Part shown: piece after piece, positions 32,516-41,996 of the stretch
How the letters are laid out: every line of letters starts with the position of its first letter
How positions within the stretch are numbered: the first letter of the stretch is position 1
From: 2-02-FULL-55-14 sp964534125
Lineage (GTDB): Bacteria; Bacteroidota; Ignavibacteria; UBA10030
Length of the DNA: 64,000 nucleotides
Assembly: GCA_964534125.1 (NCBI GenBank)
Contig: CAZHOJ010000007.1
Span: forward strand, 1 to 64,000
Direction of reading: 5' to 3'
Translations under genes and position numbers: made by a program
The notes under the pieces: generated by a model
The model's input: only the letters and a program-made list of their open reading frames with translations
The model's database searches: none
Told to the model about the DNA's origin: nothing

Positions 32516-33429
32516 TGCCCGTTCGTGCATTCATATTCCCCGGGCAGGGGTCGCAGTACGTGGGGATGGCGAAGGACCTCATCGCCCATCCGGGGACCGC
32601 TGAGGTGTTCGGGACGGTGCGGGAGGTGCTGGGAGAGGACTTCCTCCGGATCATGACCGATGGTCCTGAGGATGAGCTCAAGCAGACGAAGAACACGCAA
32701 CCGGCCATCTTTGTGCACAGTATCGCGCTGACCCGCATCGTGAACGGGGAGGGGATCGCAATGGCGGCCGGTCATTCACTGGGTGAGTACTCGGCCCTCG
32801 TTTTCGCCGGCGCCATGTCCTTCGAGGACGGTCTGCGCATCGTCCGGCTGCGGGGAGAGCTGATGCAGCGGGCAGGTGAGGAACAGCGCGGCACAATGGC
32901 TGCCGTCATCGGCCTCGCGCCTGAAAAGATCGATGCCGTGTGTGCGGAAGCATCCTCGGCTGGCGTCGTCCAGGCCGCGAACTTCAATTCGCCGGGACAG
33001 GTGGTCGTCTCCGGATCTGTTGCGGGCGTGCATCGCGCGATGGAACTTGCGAAGGCCGGCGGCGCGAAGCTCGTGAAAGAGCTTGTCGTCAGCGGCGCGT
33101 TCCACTCGCCCCTCATGGAGCCTGCGCGTGCGGGCCTGGCAGAGGCCCTTGCGAACATCAGCATCCGCGATGCTGCGATCCCGGTTTATGCCAATGTCAC
33201 GGCGGGTCCCGCGACATCGGCAACAGAGATCCGCGATCTGCTCGTCCGGCAGGTGACACACCCTGTGCGGTGGGAGGAGACGATGCTGGCGATGCGGAAG
33301 GACGGCGCGGACACGTTCGTGGAGGTCGGACCGGGGAAGGTCCTGCAGGGTCTTGCGAAGAGGATCCTCACGGACGGCACGCTCAGCGGCATCGATACGC
33401 GGTTCGATGCGGAAGGAGGAACAACATGA
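32515..33429 (+). CDS. fabD: Malonyl-CoA:ACP transacylase
   Basis: FabD loads malonyl groups on ACP. The 304-residue protein has AFIFPGQGSQYVGMAKDLIA at the N-terminus, GHSLGEYSALVFAG with the nucleophile Ser-88, GRLRGELMQ-like VRLRGELMQRAGEEQRGTMA, the catalytic His in SGAFHSPLM and VEVGPGKVL at the end. It starts in the fabH stop codon (TGATG) and ends in the fabG start codon (ATGA), so translation of the three is coupled. Confidence 0.95.
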   Translation: MPVRAFIFPGQGSQYVGMAKDLIAHPGTAEVFGTVREVLGEDFLRIMTDGPEDELKQTKNTQPAIFVHSIALTRIVNGEGIAMAAGHSLGEYSALVFAGAMSFEDGLRIVRLRGELMQRAGEEQRGTMAAVIGLAPEKIDAVCAEASSAGVVQAANFNSPGQVVVSGSVAGVHRAMELAKAGGAKLVKELVVSGAFHSPLMEPARAGLAEALANISIRDAAIPVYANVTAGPATSATEIRDLLVRQVTHPVRWEETMLAMRKDGADTFVEVGPGKVLQGLAKRILTDGTLSGIDTRFDAEGGTT

Positions 33430-34172
33430 AGGTGCTCGAGAAGAAGGTCGTTCTGGTCACAGGCGGGTCGCGCGGCATCGGCAGGGCGATCGTACTGGCT
33501 TGCGCCGATGCGGGAGCGTACGTCGCGTTCACGTATAAGAGCGCTTCCTCGGCGGCCGAGGAGGTCGTCGGTGAGGCGAAGGCCAGGGGGGTCAAGGCGC
33601 TTGCGGTGCAATCGGACGCGAAGGATTTCGCATCTGCCCAGCAGGTGGTCGATCAGGTCATTGCTGAGCTTGGCTCCGTCGATATCCTCGTGAACAACGC
33701 TGGCATCACCAAGGACGGTCTGTTCCTCCGTATGAGCGAGCAGGACTGGGACGAAGTGATCGATACCAATCTCAAGAGCGCGTTCAATTTCTCGAAGGCT
33801 GTCTGCAAACCGATGATGGGACAGCGGAAGGGGCGCATCATCAATATCTCTTCGATCACAGGAGTGATCGGGAATGCCGGTCAGGCGAATTACAGTGCCG
33901 CAAAGGCCGGGATGGTGGGTCTCACAAAAACCCTTGCAAAAGAGCTTGCCTCTCGCAATATTCTGGTCAATGTAGTGGCTCCCGGCTTCGTCGAGACCGA
34001 CATGACGAAGAAGCTGAATGACCAGCAGCGGGAGACCCTCCTCGGCATCATTCCGCTCAAGCGGACCGCGGCGCCCGAGGAGATCGCTTCTGTGGTTGTC
34101 TTCCTCGCAGGGCCAGGGGCCAGCTACATCACCGGCCAGGTCCTCTGCGTTGACGGCGGCATCGTGATGTGA
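33426..34172 (+). CDS. fabG: 3-oxoacyl-ACP reductase
   Basis: FabG reduces beta-ketoacyl-ACP with NADPH. The 248-residue short-chain dehydrogenase has the cofactor loop VLVTGGSRGIGRAIVLA, VNNAGITKDGLF, the catalytic Ser region INISSITGVIGNAGQ, Tyr-156 and Lys-160 in NYSAAKAG, and APGFVETDMT. The start at 33426 is fixed by a strong AAGGAGG ribosome site ending 6 bp before it, inside fabD. A longer in-frame reading from 32940 lies within fabD and is not real. Confidence 0.96.
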   Translation: MKVLEKKVVLVTGGSRGIGRAIVLACADAGAYVAFTYKSASSAAEEVVGEAKARGVKALAVQSDAKDFASAQQVVDQVIAELGSVDILVNNAGITKDGLFLRMSEQDWDEVIDTNLKSAFNFSKAVCKPMMGQRKGRIINISSITGVIGNAGQANYSAAKAGMVGLTKTLAKELASRNILVNVVAPGFVETDMTKKLNDQQRETLLGIIPLKRTAAPEEIASVVVFLAGPGASYITGQVLCVDGGIVM

Positions 34173-34229
34173 ATGTGAAGACCGTTCTCTCAGTCGAGTC
34201 ATCAAACAATAACCGAAAGGAACAGTACC

Positions 34230-34469
34230 ATGTCTGACACCCTGTCAAAGGTGAAAGAGATCATCGTAGCCAAGCTCGGCGTCGATGCGAACCAGATCAC
34301 ACCGGAAGCTTCCTTCACGAACGATCTCGGAGCCGACTCGCTTGACACCGTCGAGCTCGTGATGGAGTTCGAGAAGGCCTTCAATATCCAGATCCCCGAT
34401 GAGGATGCCGAGAAGATCGGGACCGTCGGCGACGTCATCAACTATCTGAAGGAGAAGGGCGTCCAGTAA
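34230..34469 (+). CDS. acpP: Acyl carrier protein
   Basis: A 79-residue acidic protein that carries the growing acyl chain on 4'-phosphopantetheine at Ser-37 in NDLGADSLDTVELVMEFEKA. Helix 3 and the C-terminal region TVGDVINYLKEKG are normal. It sits between fabG (57 bp) and fabF (39 bp), with a GAAAGGAA ribosome site upstream. Confidence 0.97.
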   Translation: MSDTLSKVKEIIVAKLGVDANQITPEASFTNDLGADSLDTVELVMEFEKAFNIQIPDEDAEKIGTVGDVINYLKEKGVQ

Positions 34470-34508
34470 GCGGACCCTTCGGTCATTCAGTACCAGGAAA
34501 GGCTGCAC

Positions 34509-35774
34509 ATGGGATTCGATGGAAAGAAACGGCGCGTCGTCATTACGGGCATGGGCGCCCTGACGCCGATCGGCAACACCGTGGAGGAATACTGGAAGAA
34601 CCTCCTGGCGGGAAAGAGCGGCGCAGCTCCCATCACGCAGTTCGACGCATCGGAGTATGCCACGAAGTTCGCCTGCGAGCTGAAGGGATTCGATCCCTCC
34701 AGCTACATGGACCGGAAGCTGGTCCAGCGGACGGATCCCTTCACGCACTACGCCCTCGCAGCTGCCTCCATGGCCATCGCGGATTCCGGCATCGATTTCG
34801 GGAAGGAGGACAGGACCCGCATCGGTGTGGTGTTCGGGTCGGGCATTGGCGGCCTTCAGGTGTTCACAAAACAGGCGCGGGAGCTCATCGAGAACAACAA
34901 CAACCCGCGCCGGATCAGCCCCTTCTTCATCCCCATGATGATCTCCGATATCGCAGCCGGCAGGATATCGATGCAGTATGGTCTCAAGGGTCCCAATTAT
35001 GCTGTCACGTCGGCGTGTGCGACGTCGTCCCATGCTCTTGCCGATTCGTTCATCCTCATCCAGCGCGGCGACGCCGATGTGATGGTGACCGGCGGCTCTG
35101 AGGCAGCGATCTGCGAGATGGGTATCGGCGGCTTCAATTCGATGCGGGCCCTTTCGACCAGGAACGATGCTCCCGAGAAGGCGAGCCGGCCGTTCGACCT
35201 CAATCGCGACGGATTCGTGATGGGCGAAGGGGGCGGGGTCCTCATCCTTGAGGAACTGGGGCATGCCATCAAGCGCGGTGCCCGCATCTATGCTGAGGTC
35301 GGCGGCGTTGGCATGACGGCCGATGCGCATCATATCACCGAACCTGCCCCTGAAGGGGAAGGCGCCCAGCGCTCGATGATGGCTGCGATCCGCGATGCCG
35401 GCATGACCACGGATGAGGTGGACTTTATCAACACCCACGGTACAGCGACACCCGTGGGCGACAAGAACGAGACAGCAGCCATCAAGAAGATCTTCGGGGA
35501 CCGGGCGAAGTCGCTCGCGGTCAATTCAACGAAGTCCATGATCGGTCACCTGCTTGGTGCCGCGGGCGCCGTTGAATCGATCGCAACGGTCCTGTCGATC
35601 GTGAACAACGTGGTGCATCCCACGATAAACCTGGAAACCCCTGATCCCGAGTGCGACCTGGACTATATTCCGCACACGGCGAAGGAACGGACGGTGGACG
35701 TGGCGATATGCAACACATTCGGTTTCGGCGGACACAACGCATCGGTCCTGTTCCGCCGCTACGACGCTTCCTGA
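34509..35774 (+). CDS. fabF: Beta-ketoacyl-ACP synthase II
   Basis: FabF elongates acyl-ACP with malonyl-ACP. The 421-residue thiolase-fold protein has RRVVITGMGALTPIGNTVEE at the start, Cys-170 in AVTSACATSSHALADS, the two histidines in INTHGTATPVGD and KSMIGHLLGAAGAVES, and NTFGFGGHNAS at the end. All catalytic residues are intact. Confidence 0.96.
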   Translation: MGFDGKKRRVVITGMGALTPIGNTVEEYWKNLLAGKSGAAPITQFDASEYATKFACELKGFDPSSYMDRKLVQRTDPFTHYALAAASMAIADSGIDFGKEDRTRIGVVFGSGIGGLQVFTKQARELIENNNNPRRISPFFIPMMISDIAAGRISMQYGLKGPNYAVTSACATSSHALADSFILIQRGDADVMVTGGSEAAICEMGIGGFNSMRALSTRNDAPEKASRPFDLNRDGFVMGEGGGVLILEELGHAIKRGARIYAEVGGVGMTADAHHITEPAPEGEGAQRSMMAAIRDAGMTTDEVDFINTHGTATPVGDKNETAAIKKIFGDRAKSLAVNSTKSMIGHLLGAAGAVESIATVLSIVNNVVHPTINLETPDPECDLDYIPHTAKERTVDVAICNTFGFGGHNASVLFRRYDAS

Positions 35775-35811
35775 CGGGACGCCGTACGACGAACCACCAA
35801 GGCAGGACGTA

Positions 35812-36603
35812 GTGACGAGGACGTTCAGGTTCCTATCATCCTTTTTCCGCATCTTCTCTCCCTCCCGCAGCGAACGACTCCGTTCGATCGAAGAAGAGCT
35901 CCGGCAACGGTCGTACTCACGTTCCCGGCTCGAGGACCTCATCGGATACACCCCCCGCAACGAAGAGCTCTTTCTTGAGGCATTGCTCCATCGTTCCTTC
36001 CTCCCGATCGCAGGGGATGCATGGGAGTCGAACGAGCGGCTGGAATTTCTGGGGGACGCTGTGCTCAACATGGTCGTCGCGGACTACCTGTTCCAGGAGC
36101 TTCCGGACCAGGGGGAGGGCCCTCTCACCAAGGTGCGCGCCCGCCTCGTGAACCGTCACATCCTCGCTGAGACCGCGCGGTCCATGGACCTTCACCGGTT
36201 CCTTCTGATGAGCACAAGTGCATCCCAGTCGCTCGAACAGGGAGCGGAGAACATGATCGCAGACGGCTATGAGGCCATCGTCGGGGCCATCTTCATCGAT
36301 GCCGGCCTCGAAGAGGCGCAGGAGTTCATACACCGGACCCTGCTGCGGAGGACCGACATCTCAGAGGTCGTTCGCACCGAGGACAATCATAAGAGTGCCC
36401 TGCTGGAATTCGCCCAGCGGCACGGCAAAGGGATGCCGCGCTACGAGGTCATCCGTGAGCAGGGGCCGGAGCACGACCGTGCATTCGTCGTCGAGGTCCG
36501 TGTGGATGGAGAACGGGCAGGCCTCGGCGAGGGCAGGAGCAAGAAGGCTGCCGAACAGGCAGCTGCCTTCAGGGCATTGAAACATCTTCATGCATCACGC
36601 TGA
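35812..36603 (+). CDS. rnc: Ribonuclease III
   Basis: RNase III cuts double-stranded RNA, including rRNA precursors, and elsewhere removes 23S rRNA intervening sequences. The 263-residue protein has an N-terminal extension of about 40 residues, the signature NERLEFLGDAVLNMVVADYL, a second catalytic acid in ADGYEAIVGAIFIDAG, and a dsRNA-binding domain (KSALLEFAQRHGKGMPRYEV, GRSKKAAEQAAAFRAL). The start is GTG, 37 bp after fabF. It ends the fab operon, as in many Bacteroidota and Firmicutes. Confidence 0.94.
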   Translation: MTRTFRFLSSFFRIFSPSRSERLRSIEEELRQRSYSRSRLEDLIGYTPRNEELFLEALLHRSFLPIAGDAWESNERLEFLGDAVLNMVVADYLFQELPDQGEGPLTKVRARLVNRHILAETARSMDLHRFLLMSTSASQSLEQGAENMIADGYEAIVGAIFIDAGLEEAQEFIHRTLLRRTDISEVVRTEDNHKSALLEFAQRHGKGMPRYEVIREQGPEHDRAFVVEVRVDGERAGLGEGRSKKAAEQAAAFRALKHLHASR

Positions 36604-36633
36604 ATCCACACCACGATCTGACATATCAACTGT

Positions 36634-39552
36634 ATGAATGACCAGCAGACACAGGAACATACATTTCGGCGCAGGCATATCGGGCCGAGTGCTGAAGAGA
36701 CCCGGGAAATGCTCCGGACCGTCGGCGTCTCGTCGCTCGATCAGCTGATCGAAGAGACCATCCCACCCACCATCCGGCGTGCTGCGCCGTTGTCCCTGGG
36801 AGAGCCTCTCTCAGAGCAGGGATTCCTCGGGCATCTGCAGGCCGTCGCTGCGGAGAATAGCGTTCTTCGGTCCTTCATAGGTGAGGGATTCTACGGCACC
36901 ATTGTGCCTCCCGCCATCCGCCGCGGCATTCTGGAGAATCCCGGGTGGTACACACAGTACACCCCGTATCAGCCGGAGATCTCGCAAGGGAGGCTGGAGG
37001 CGCTTCTGAACTTCCAGACGATGGTCGCAGACCTGACAGGAATGGAGATCGCAAACGCCTCTCTCCTCGACGAGGGGACAGCTGTTGCTGAGGCGGCTGC
37101 TATGGCCCATGGGATCGTTGCGAAGGGGAAGGATGGTGATTCGAGAACGACCGTCAGAGCAAGCTCACGTCTTTTCGGGCATTCGCTCGATGTCCTCCGT
37201 ACGCGCATGGAGCCACTCGGCCTTACGGTCTCCGTGGAAGAGACCGAGACCATACGGCCCGACGCATCGACCTTTGCCGTCATCCTGCAATATCCCGCAG
37301 AAGACGGACGCATCGAGGACATACGTGGGATGATCGATGCGGTCCATGCTGCCGGCGGACTTGCGATCGTCGCGACGGACCTGCTCGCCTGCACGCTCCT
37401 GACGCCACCAGGTGAGATGGGGGCGGATATCGTAGTGGGGAATGCCCAGCGGTTCGGCGTTCCGATGGGATTCGGCGGCCCTCATGCGGCATTCTTCGCC
37501 ACGCGCTCCTCGTACATCAGGAACATGCCGGGCAGGATCATCGGCGTCTCCATCGACGGCCGGCAGGAGAAAGCCTACCGCATGACCCTTCAGACCCGGG
37601 AGCAGCACATCCGGCGGGAGAAGGCAACCTCCAACATCTGCACTGCCCAGGCACTGCTTGCCATCATGTCCGGAATGTACGGCGTCTATCACGGCCCCGA
37701 GGGATTGCAGGCCATCGCGCGCCGTGTGCATGACCAGACCCGCCGTCTGGCGGAAGCAGTGACCGGCCTCGGCCTTGTGCTCACGCATGACCGTTACTTC
37801 GATACGCTCACCATCGACTGCAACTCTGCAAAGACCGCATCGGATATCGTCGCGCGAGCATGTGCTGACGGCTACAATCTCCGGCATCGCACCGAGACCA
37901 CCGTTTCGGTGGCTTTCGATGAGACGACGACAGAGGAGGATGTGGGCCGGGTTGTGGAAGCGATCGCAGCGGCTCTCGGCAAGACACGAGCGGCGGAGAA
38001 GAACGGAACAAAGAAGGACTCGGTGATCTCCGGTCCGTTCATCCGGTCGTCTGCCTTCATGCAGCATCCTGTCTTTCATCAATACAGGTCCGAGTCCGAG
38101 CTGATGCGCTATATGAAGCGGCTGGAGAACAAGGACCTCTCTCTGGCGCACTCGATGATCCCGCTCGGGTCCTGCACGATGAAGCTCAATGCCGCCGTGG
38201 AGCTGCTGCCGGTGACCTGGCCGGCCTTCTCGGAACTGCATCCCTTCGTGCCACAGGACCAGGCCCGCGGGTACCTCCGGATGTTCAGGGACCTTGAACG
38301 GTCCTTGTGCGAGATCACCGGATTCGCGGCCTGTTCGCTGCAGCCGAACTCTGGGGCCCAGGGGGAATATTCCGGGCTCCTGGTCATTCGAGCGTGCCAT
38401 CTCGACCGGGGCGAAGCGAAGCGGAACGTCATGCTCATCCCGTCCTCGGCCCATGGGACCAATCCGGCCAGTGCCGTGATGGCCGGGATGAAAGTGGTCG
38501 TTGTGCGGTGCGACGACCGGGGAAATATCGACCTCGGGGACTTGCAGGCGAAGGCAGAGCAGTATGCCGGGACGCTCGCCGGACTGATGGTGACGTATCC
38601 GTCCACGCACGGTGTGTTCGAGGAGGAGATCAGGAAGATCTGCTCAACGGTCCACGCTCATGGCGGACTCGTCTATATGGACGGCGCCAACATGAACGCT
38701 CAGGTTGGTCTGACGAGCCCCGCCATCATCGGAGCGGACGTGTGCCATCTGAACCTGCACAAGACGTTCGCCATTCCGCATGGCGGGGGCGGACCGGGCA
38801 TGGGGCCGATCTGTGTCACAGAGGCCCTTGCACCGTATCTGCCGGGCCATGGGAGGCTCCGGGTCGGCGATGAGAAAGCGGCGGGAGCCGTCGCATCTGC
38901 ACCGTATGGAAGTGCGAGCATCCTGGTGATATCATATGCCTACATCCGAATGCTCGCCGGCGAAGGCCTCACGGACGCCACCCGGTGGGCGATCCTGAAT
39001 GCCAACTATTTGAAAGCGCGATTGGGTGCAGCGTATCCGGTCCTGTACGAGGGGAAGAACGGCCGGGTCGGACACGAGTTCATCCTGTCGATGAGGTCCT
39101 TCAAGGATACGGCGGACATCGAGGTCGAGGATATCGCGAAGCGCCTGATGGACTACGGGTTCCATGCCCCTACTGTCTCGTTCCCTGTTGCGGGGACGCT
39201 GATGATCGAACCGACGGAAAGCGAATCGAAGGCAGAGCTGGACCGGTTCGCCGACGCTATGCTCTCGATCCGGCAGGAGATCCAGGAGATCGCCGACGGC
39301 ACTGCCGACCGCACGGACAATGTGCTGAAACATGCGCCTCATCCGGCGCAGACCGTCACATCCGACGAATGGACGCATCCGTACACCCGCGCGAAAGCAG
39401 CATACCCGCTTCCGTTCGTACGGGAAAGGAAATTCTGGCCCTCGGTCGGCCGCATCAACAACACCTACGGCGATCGCAATATCATGTGTTCCTGTCCTCC
39501 GCTCGACGCATACGCAGAAGAGGTGGCCGCCAATGCCAATAGAGCAGAATGA
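36634..39552 (+). CDS. gcvP: Glycine dehydrogenase (P-protein, full length)
   Basis: GcvP decarboxylates glycine with PLP and passes the aminomethyl group to the H-protein. The 972-residue chain is the fused homodimeric form (both halves in one protein). The N half has FRRRHIGPSAEETREMLRTV and FIGEGFYGTIVPPAIRRGIL; the C half has SMIPLGSCTMKLNAAVELLP and the PLP lysine, about Lys-710, in NLHKTFAIPHGGGGPGMG. gcvT and gcvH are not in the window, and no glycine riboswitch precedes it (the gap is 30 bp). Confidence 0.96.
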   Translation: MNDQQTQEHTFRRRHIGPSAEETREMLRTVGVSSLDQLIEETIPPTIRRAAPLSLGEPLSEQGFLGHLQAVAAENSVLRSFIGEGFYGTIVPPAIRRGILENPGWYTQYTPYQPEISQGRLEALLNFQTMVADLTGMEIANASLLDEGTAVAEAAAMAHGIVAKGKDGDSRTTVRASSRLFGHSLDVLRTRMEPLGLTVSVEETETIRPDASTFAVILQYPAEDGRIEDIRGMIDAVHAAGGLAIVATDLLACTLLTPPGEMGADIVVGNAQRFGVPMGFGGPHAAFFATRSSYIRNMPGRIIGVSIDGRQEKAYRMTLQTREQHIRREKATSNICTAQALLAIMSGMYGVYHGPEGLQAIARRVHDQTRRLAEAVTGLGLVLTHDRYFDTLTIDCNSAKTASDIVARACADGYNLRHRTETTVSVAFDETTTEEDVGRVVEAIAAALGKTRAAEKNGTKKDSVISGPFIRSSAFMQHPVFHQYRSESELMRYMKRLENKDLSLAHSMIPLGSCTMKLNAAVELLPVTWPAFSELHPFVPQDQARGYLRMFRDLERSLCEITGFAACSLQPNSGAQGEYSGLLVIRACHLDRGEAKRNVMLIPSSAHGTNPASAVMAGMKVVVVRCDDRGNIDLGDLQAKAEQYAGTLAGLMVTYPSTHGVFEEEIRKICSTVHAHGGLVYMDGANMNAQVGLTSPAIIGADVCHLNLHKTFAIPHGGGGPGMGPICVTEALAPYLPGHGRLRVGDEKAAGAVASAPYGSASILVISYAYIRMLAGEGLTDATRWAILNANYLKARLGAAYPVLYEGKNGRVGHEFILSMRSFKDTADIEVEDIAKRLMDYGFHAPTVSFPVAGTLMIEPTESESKAELDRFADAMLSIRQEIQEIADGTADRTDNVLKHAPHPAQTVTSDEWTHPYTRAKAAYPLPFVRERKFWPSVGRINNTYGDRNIMCSCPPLDAYAEEVAANANRAE

Positions 39553-39943
39553 GGTCATCCGCTCGATCCTGACGGACAGCCGTGTCGTGGCCGTCGTTGG
39601 CGCATCGCCGAAGCCGTACCGCGACAGCCACAGCATTGCGTTGTTCCTCGAGGGCCGCGGGTACACTGTCTACCGGGTGAACCCTGCGTACGACACCATC
39701 GACGGTAAGCCATGCTACAAAGACCTCTCCGCGGTCCCGGAACCGATAGACATTGTCGATGTCTTTCGCCGTCCTGAGGCAGTGCCGGCCATCGTTGACG
39801 AGGCGCTTGCGGTCGGTGCAAAGGTCCTGTGGCTTCAGTTCGGCGTCGTGCATGAGGACGCTGCCGCCGCCGCAGAGGCCGGAGGACTGAAGGTCGTCAT
39901 GGATCATTGTATCGCCGTCGATCACCGTCGGCTGGTCGCGTGA
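39533..39943 (+). CDS. CoA-binding domain protein (YccU-like)
   Basis: A 136-residue Rossmann-fold protein. VVAVVGASPKPYRDSHSIAL is the CoA-binding loop, then GYTVYRVNPAYDTIDGKPCY, VDVFRRPEAVPAIVDEALAV and WLQFGVVHEDAAAAAEAGGL. Stand-alone CoA-binding proteins of this size are common and their function is poorly known. The ATG at 39533 overlaps gcvP by 20 bp. The stop overlaps the next gene's GTG. Confidence 0.88.
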   Translation: MPIEQNEVIRSILTDSRVVAVVGASPKPYRDSHSIALFLEGRGYTVYRVNPAYDTIDGKPCYKDLSAVPEPIDIVDVFRRPEAVPAIVDEALAVGAKVLWLQFGVVHEDAAAAAEAGGLKVVMDHCIAVDHRRLVA

Positions 39944-41280
39944 TTGGGTCCGCGACAGATTATTCCGCGTTTCTGAGTTCCCTCCTCCGCAGAAGCGGAG
40001 TGCCGGCCCTCCTGTTGCTTCTTCTCACGCCCTCTCTCCATGCCCAACCGGCCGATTCGGCATCTGTCTATGTCCGGGGGATCTTCTTTCGGGGAAATGA
40101 GACCACCAAGGATGAGGTCATCCTTCGTGAGATGATCCTGCAGGAGGGGGTACGGCTCACGAGCGAGGACCTCGAGCTCGACCGGGAGCGGATCTATAAT
40201 CTGCAGATCTTCAATCGTGTGGATATTGATACGCATACCGTCGGCGACAGCGCGGACCTGTATGTGACGGTGGACGAGCGGTGGTACGTGTACCCGTACC
40301 CCGTCTTCAACATCAGGCATCGGGACTGGAACAAGATCGTGTACGGCCTGGGAGTGTCACACATGAACCTGGCCGGCCTGAACCAGAAGCTCTTTTCCGA
40401 GGTCGTATTCGGATACGACAGATGGTTCCTCCTGTCCTATTCGAATCCGCGTTTCCTCGGGACGTCCGATTACTACTTCGGATTGCAGCTCTCGTACTCG
40501 GACCTGCATCCGATCACTCTGGACGGCATGGAATACAGGCAGGTGGTCTGGGTAGGGAAGATGTCGCTCGGGCGCCGGTTCGGCCTCTACCAGCAAGTGG
40601 TCGGGACCATCGGCGTCGAGTCCTGGAAGGCGCCATCGAGCCCGCAGGTGCGCAGGACAGCTTCGATAGACGGGCGCGATGTGTTCAGCACCGTCTCGCT
40701 GCAGTTCACGGACGACCGACGCTATCTTCGCGAATATCCCATGAGCGGCTCGTTCCTTCTGCTTCAGGTGTCCAAGGATGGCCTCGGGGAATCTGCCATG
40801 GACATTCTTCGGGCGCGCGTGGACATGCGCCGCTACGTTCCTCTGTCGGAAGAAATGTCCCTGGCCCTCCGCACCCATGCGAACGTTACGACGGGCGGCC
40901 TGGTCCCGTCGTACCGGCATGTCTTCTTCGGCTACGACGAGCGGATACGGGGCGAGTTCACGACGAAGCGGGAAGGGGAGGCGCAGGTTGGGGCCAATCT
41001 TGAGCTCCGGTTCGTTATCCTGTCACCGCGCTACTACGAGGCGAAGCGCATGCCGGTTCCGCAGTTCCGGATGCTGCGATACGGGTTGTACGGCGCAGTC
41101 TTCGCGGACGCAGGAAAGCTGTGGTACCGGAACCAATCCCCCGTGGAAGTGCCGCTCCGTGCGGGATACGGCGCCGGTCTTCATGCGGTCCTTCCCTACG
41201 GGCTGATCGCCCGGCTGGAGGCTGGAGTCTCGCTCACCGGGAAAGCACAGATCATTCTTGATGCAGGAGCATCCTTCTGA
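39940..41280 (+). CDS. POTRA-containing Omp85/TamA-like outer-membrane protein
   Basis: A 446-residue exported protein. The hydrophobic signal ALLLLLLTPSLHAQ is followed by one POTRA-like domain (about 45-120: YVRGIFFRGNETTKDEVILR, NLQIFNRVDIDTHTVGDSAD). Amphipathic strands of a surface-antigen barrel run to the C-terminal Phe (IILDAGASF). A single POTRA is fewer than BamA has. I chose GTG 39940, which overlaps the preceding stop codon as neighbouring genes do, over TTG 39907. It is one of three Omp85-like genes in this window. The substrate is unknown. Confidence 0.78.
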   Translation: MIGSATDYSAFLSSLLRRSGVPALLLLLLTPSLHAQPADSASVYVRGIFFRGNETTKDEVILREMILQEGVRLTSEDLELDRERIYNLQIFNRVDIDTHTVGDSADLYVTVDERWYVYPYPVFNIRHRDWNKIVYGLGVSHMNLAGLNQKLFSEVVFGYDRWFLLSYSNPRFLGTSDYYFGLQLSYSDLHPITLDGMEYRQVVWVGKMSLGRRFGLYQQVVGTIGVESWKAPSSPQVRRTASIDGRDVFSTVSLQFTDDRRYLREYPMSGSFLLLQVSKDGLGESAMDILRARVDMRRYVPLSEEMSLALRTHANVTTGGLVPSYRHVFFGYDERIRGEFTTKREGEAQVGANLELRFVILSPRYYEAKRMPVPQFRMLRYGLYGAVFADAGKLWYRNQSPVEVPLRAGYGAGLHAVLPYGLIARLEAGVSLTGKAQIILDAGASF

Positions 41281-41996
41281 TGGACCTTTTCGTTGCCCTT
41301 CCTGAGGATATTCATGGTCCATCGCTGGACCTGCGGGGGGATGAAGCGAAGCATTTGGTGCGGGTCATGCGGAAACGTGTCGGCGACCACCTTTTCGTCA
41401 CCGATGGAGAGGATACGACGTACGAAGTGACGATCTCAGCGATCGGGCGGGATGTCTGTCATTGCGAGATCGTCCGGATGATGCCCCGCAGGAACGAACC
41501 GTCCGTGGAGGTGACCCTTGCGTTGTCCCTGCTGAAGAACGCCTCACGATTCGAGTACGCCATCGAAAAAGCGACAGAGCATGGCGTTCGGTCTGTCATT
41601 CCCCTCGTGTGCGAACGAACGATCGTCCATCATCATCGTTCGGACCGGACGGAAAAGATCGCCCTTGCGGCGATGAAGCAGGCGCAGCGTTCGTACCGTC
41701 CAAGGATCTTTCCCGTGACGTCCTTCGAGACGCTGGTCGCGAATGCTGAACACTACGACCTTCGGATCATCCCCCATGAGAAGGTCGAGCAGTCACACTT
41801 TGTCGGCAGCGTCCTGCAGCATCATGAGGACAAGCGTTCGGTCCTCATCGTCATCGGCCCGGAAGGCGGCTTCAGTGATGCCGAGCTGGAGACGGCTTCC
41901 TTCCACGAGTTCATCCCCATCTCCCTCGGTCCCCGGCGACTGCGCACTGAGACAGCGGCTGTCTCGGCCGTCTCCTGGGCAGTCCGGGGGCGGTGA
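41280..41996 (+). CDS. rsmE: 16S rRNA m3U1498 methyltransferase
   Basis: RsmE methylates N3 of U1498 in 16S rRNA. The 238-residue SPOUT enzyme has HLVRVMRKRVGDHLFVTDGE in the N-terminal PUA-like part. The knotted SAM site includes ALSLLKNASRFEYAIEKATE, GVRSVIPLVCERT, VLIVIGPEGGFSDAELE and SLGPRRLRTETAAVSAVSW. The start overlaps the preceding stop (TGATG). The stop abuts that of the convergent fchA gene with no spacer, so no terminator can lie between them. Confidence 0.93.
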   Translation: MDLFVALPEDIHGPSLDLRGDEAKHLVRVMRKRVGDHLFVTDGEDTTYEVTISAIGRDVCHCEIVRMMPRRNEPSVEVTLALSLLKNASRFEYAIEKATEHGVRSVIPLVCERTIVHHHRSDRTEKIALAAMKQAQRSYRPRIFPVTSFETLVANAEHYDLRIIPHEKVEQSHFVGSVLQHHEDKRSVLIVIGPEGGFSDAELETASFHEFIPISLGPRRLRTETAAVSAVSWAVRGR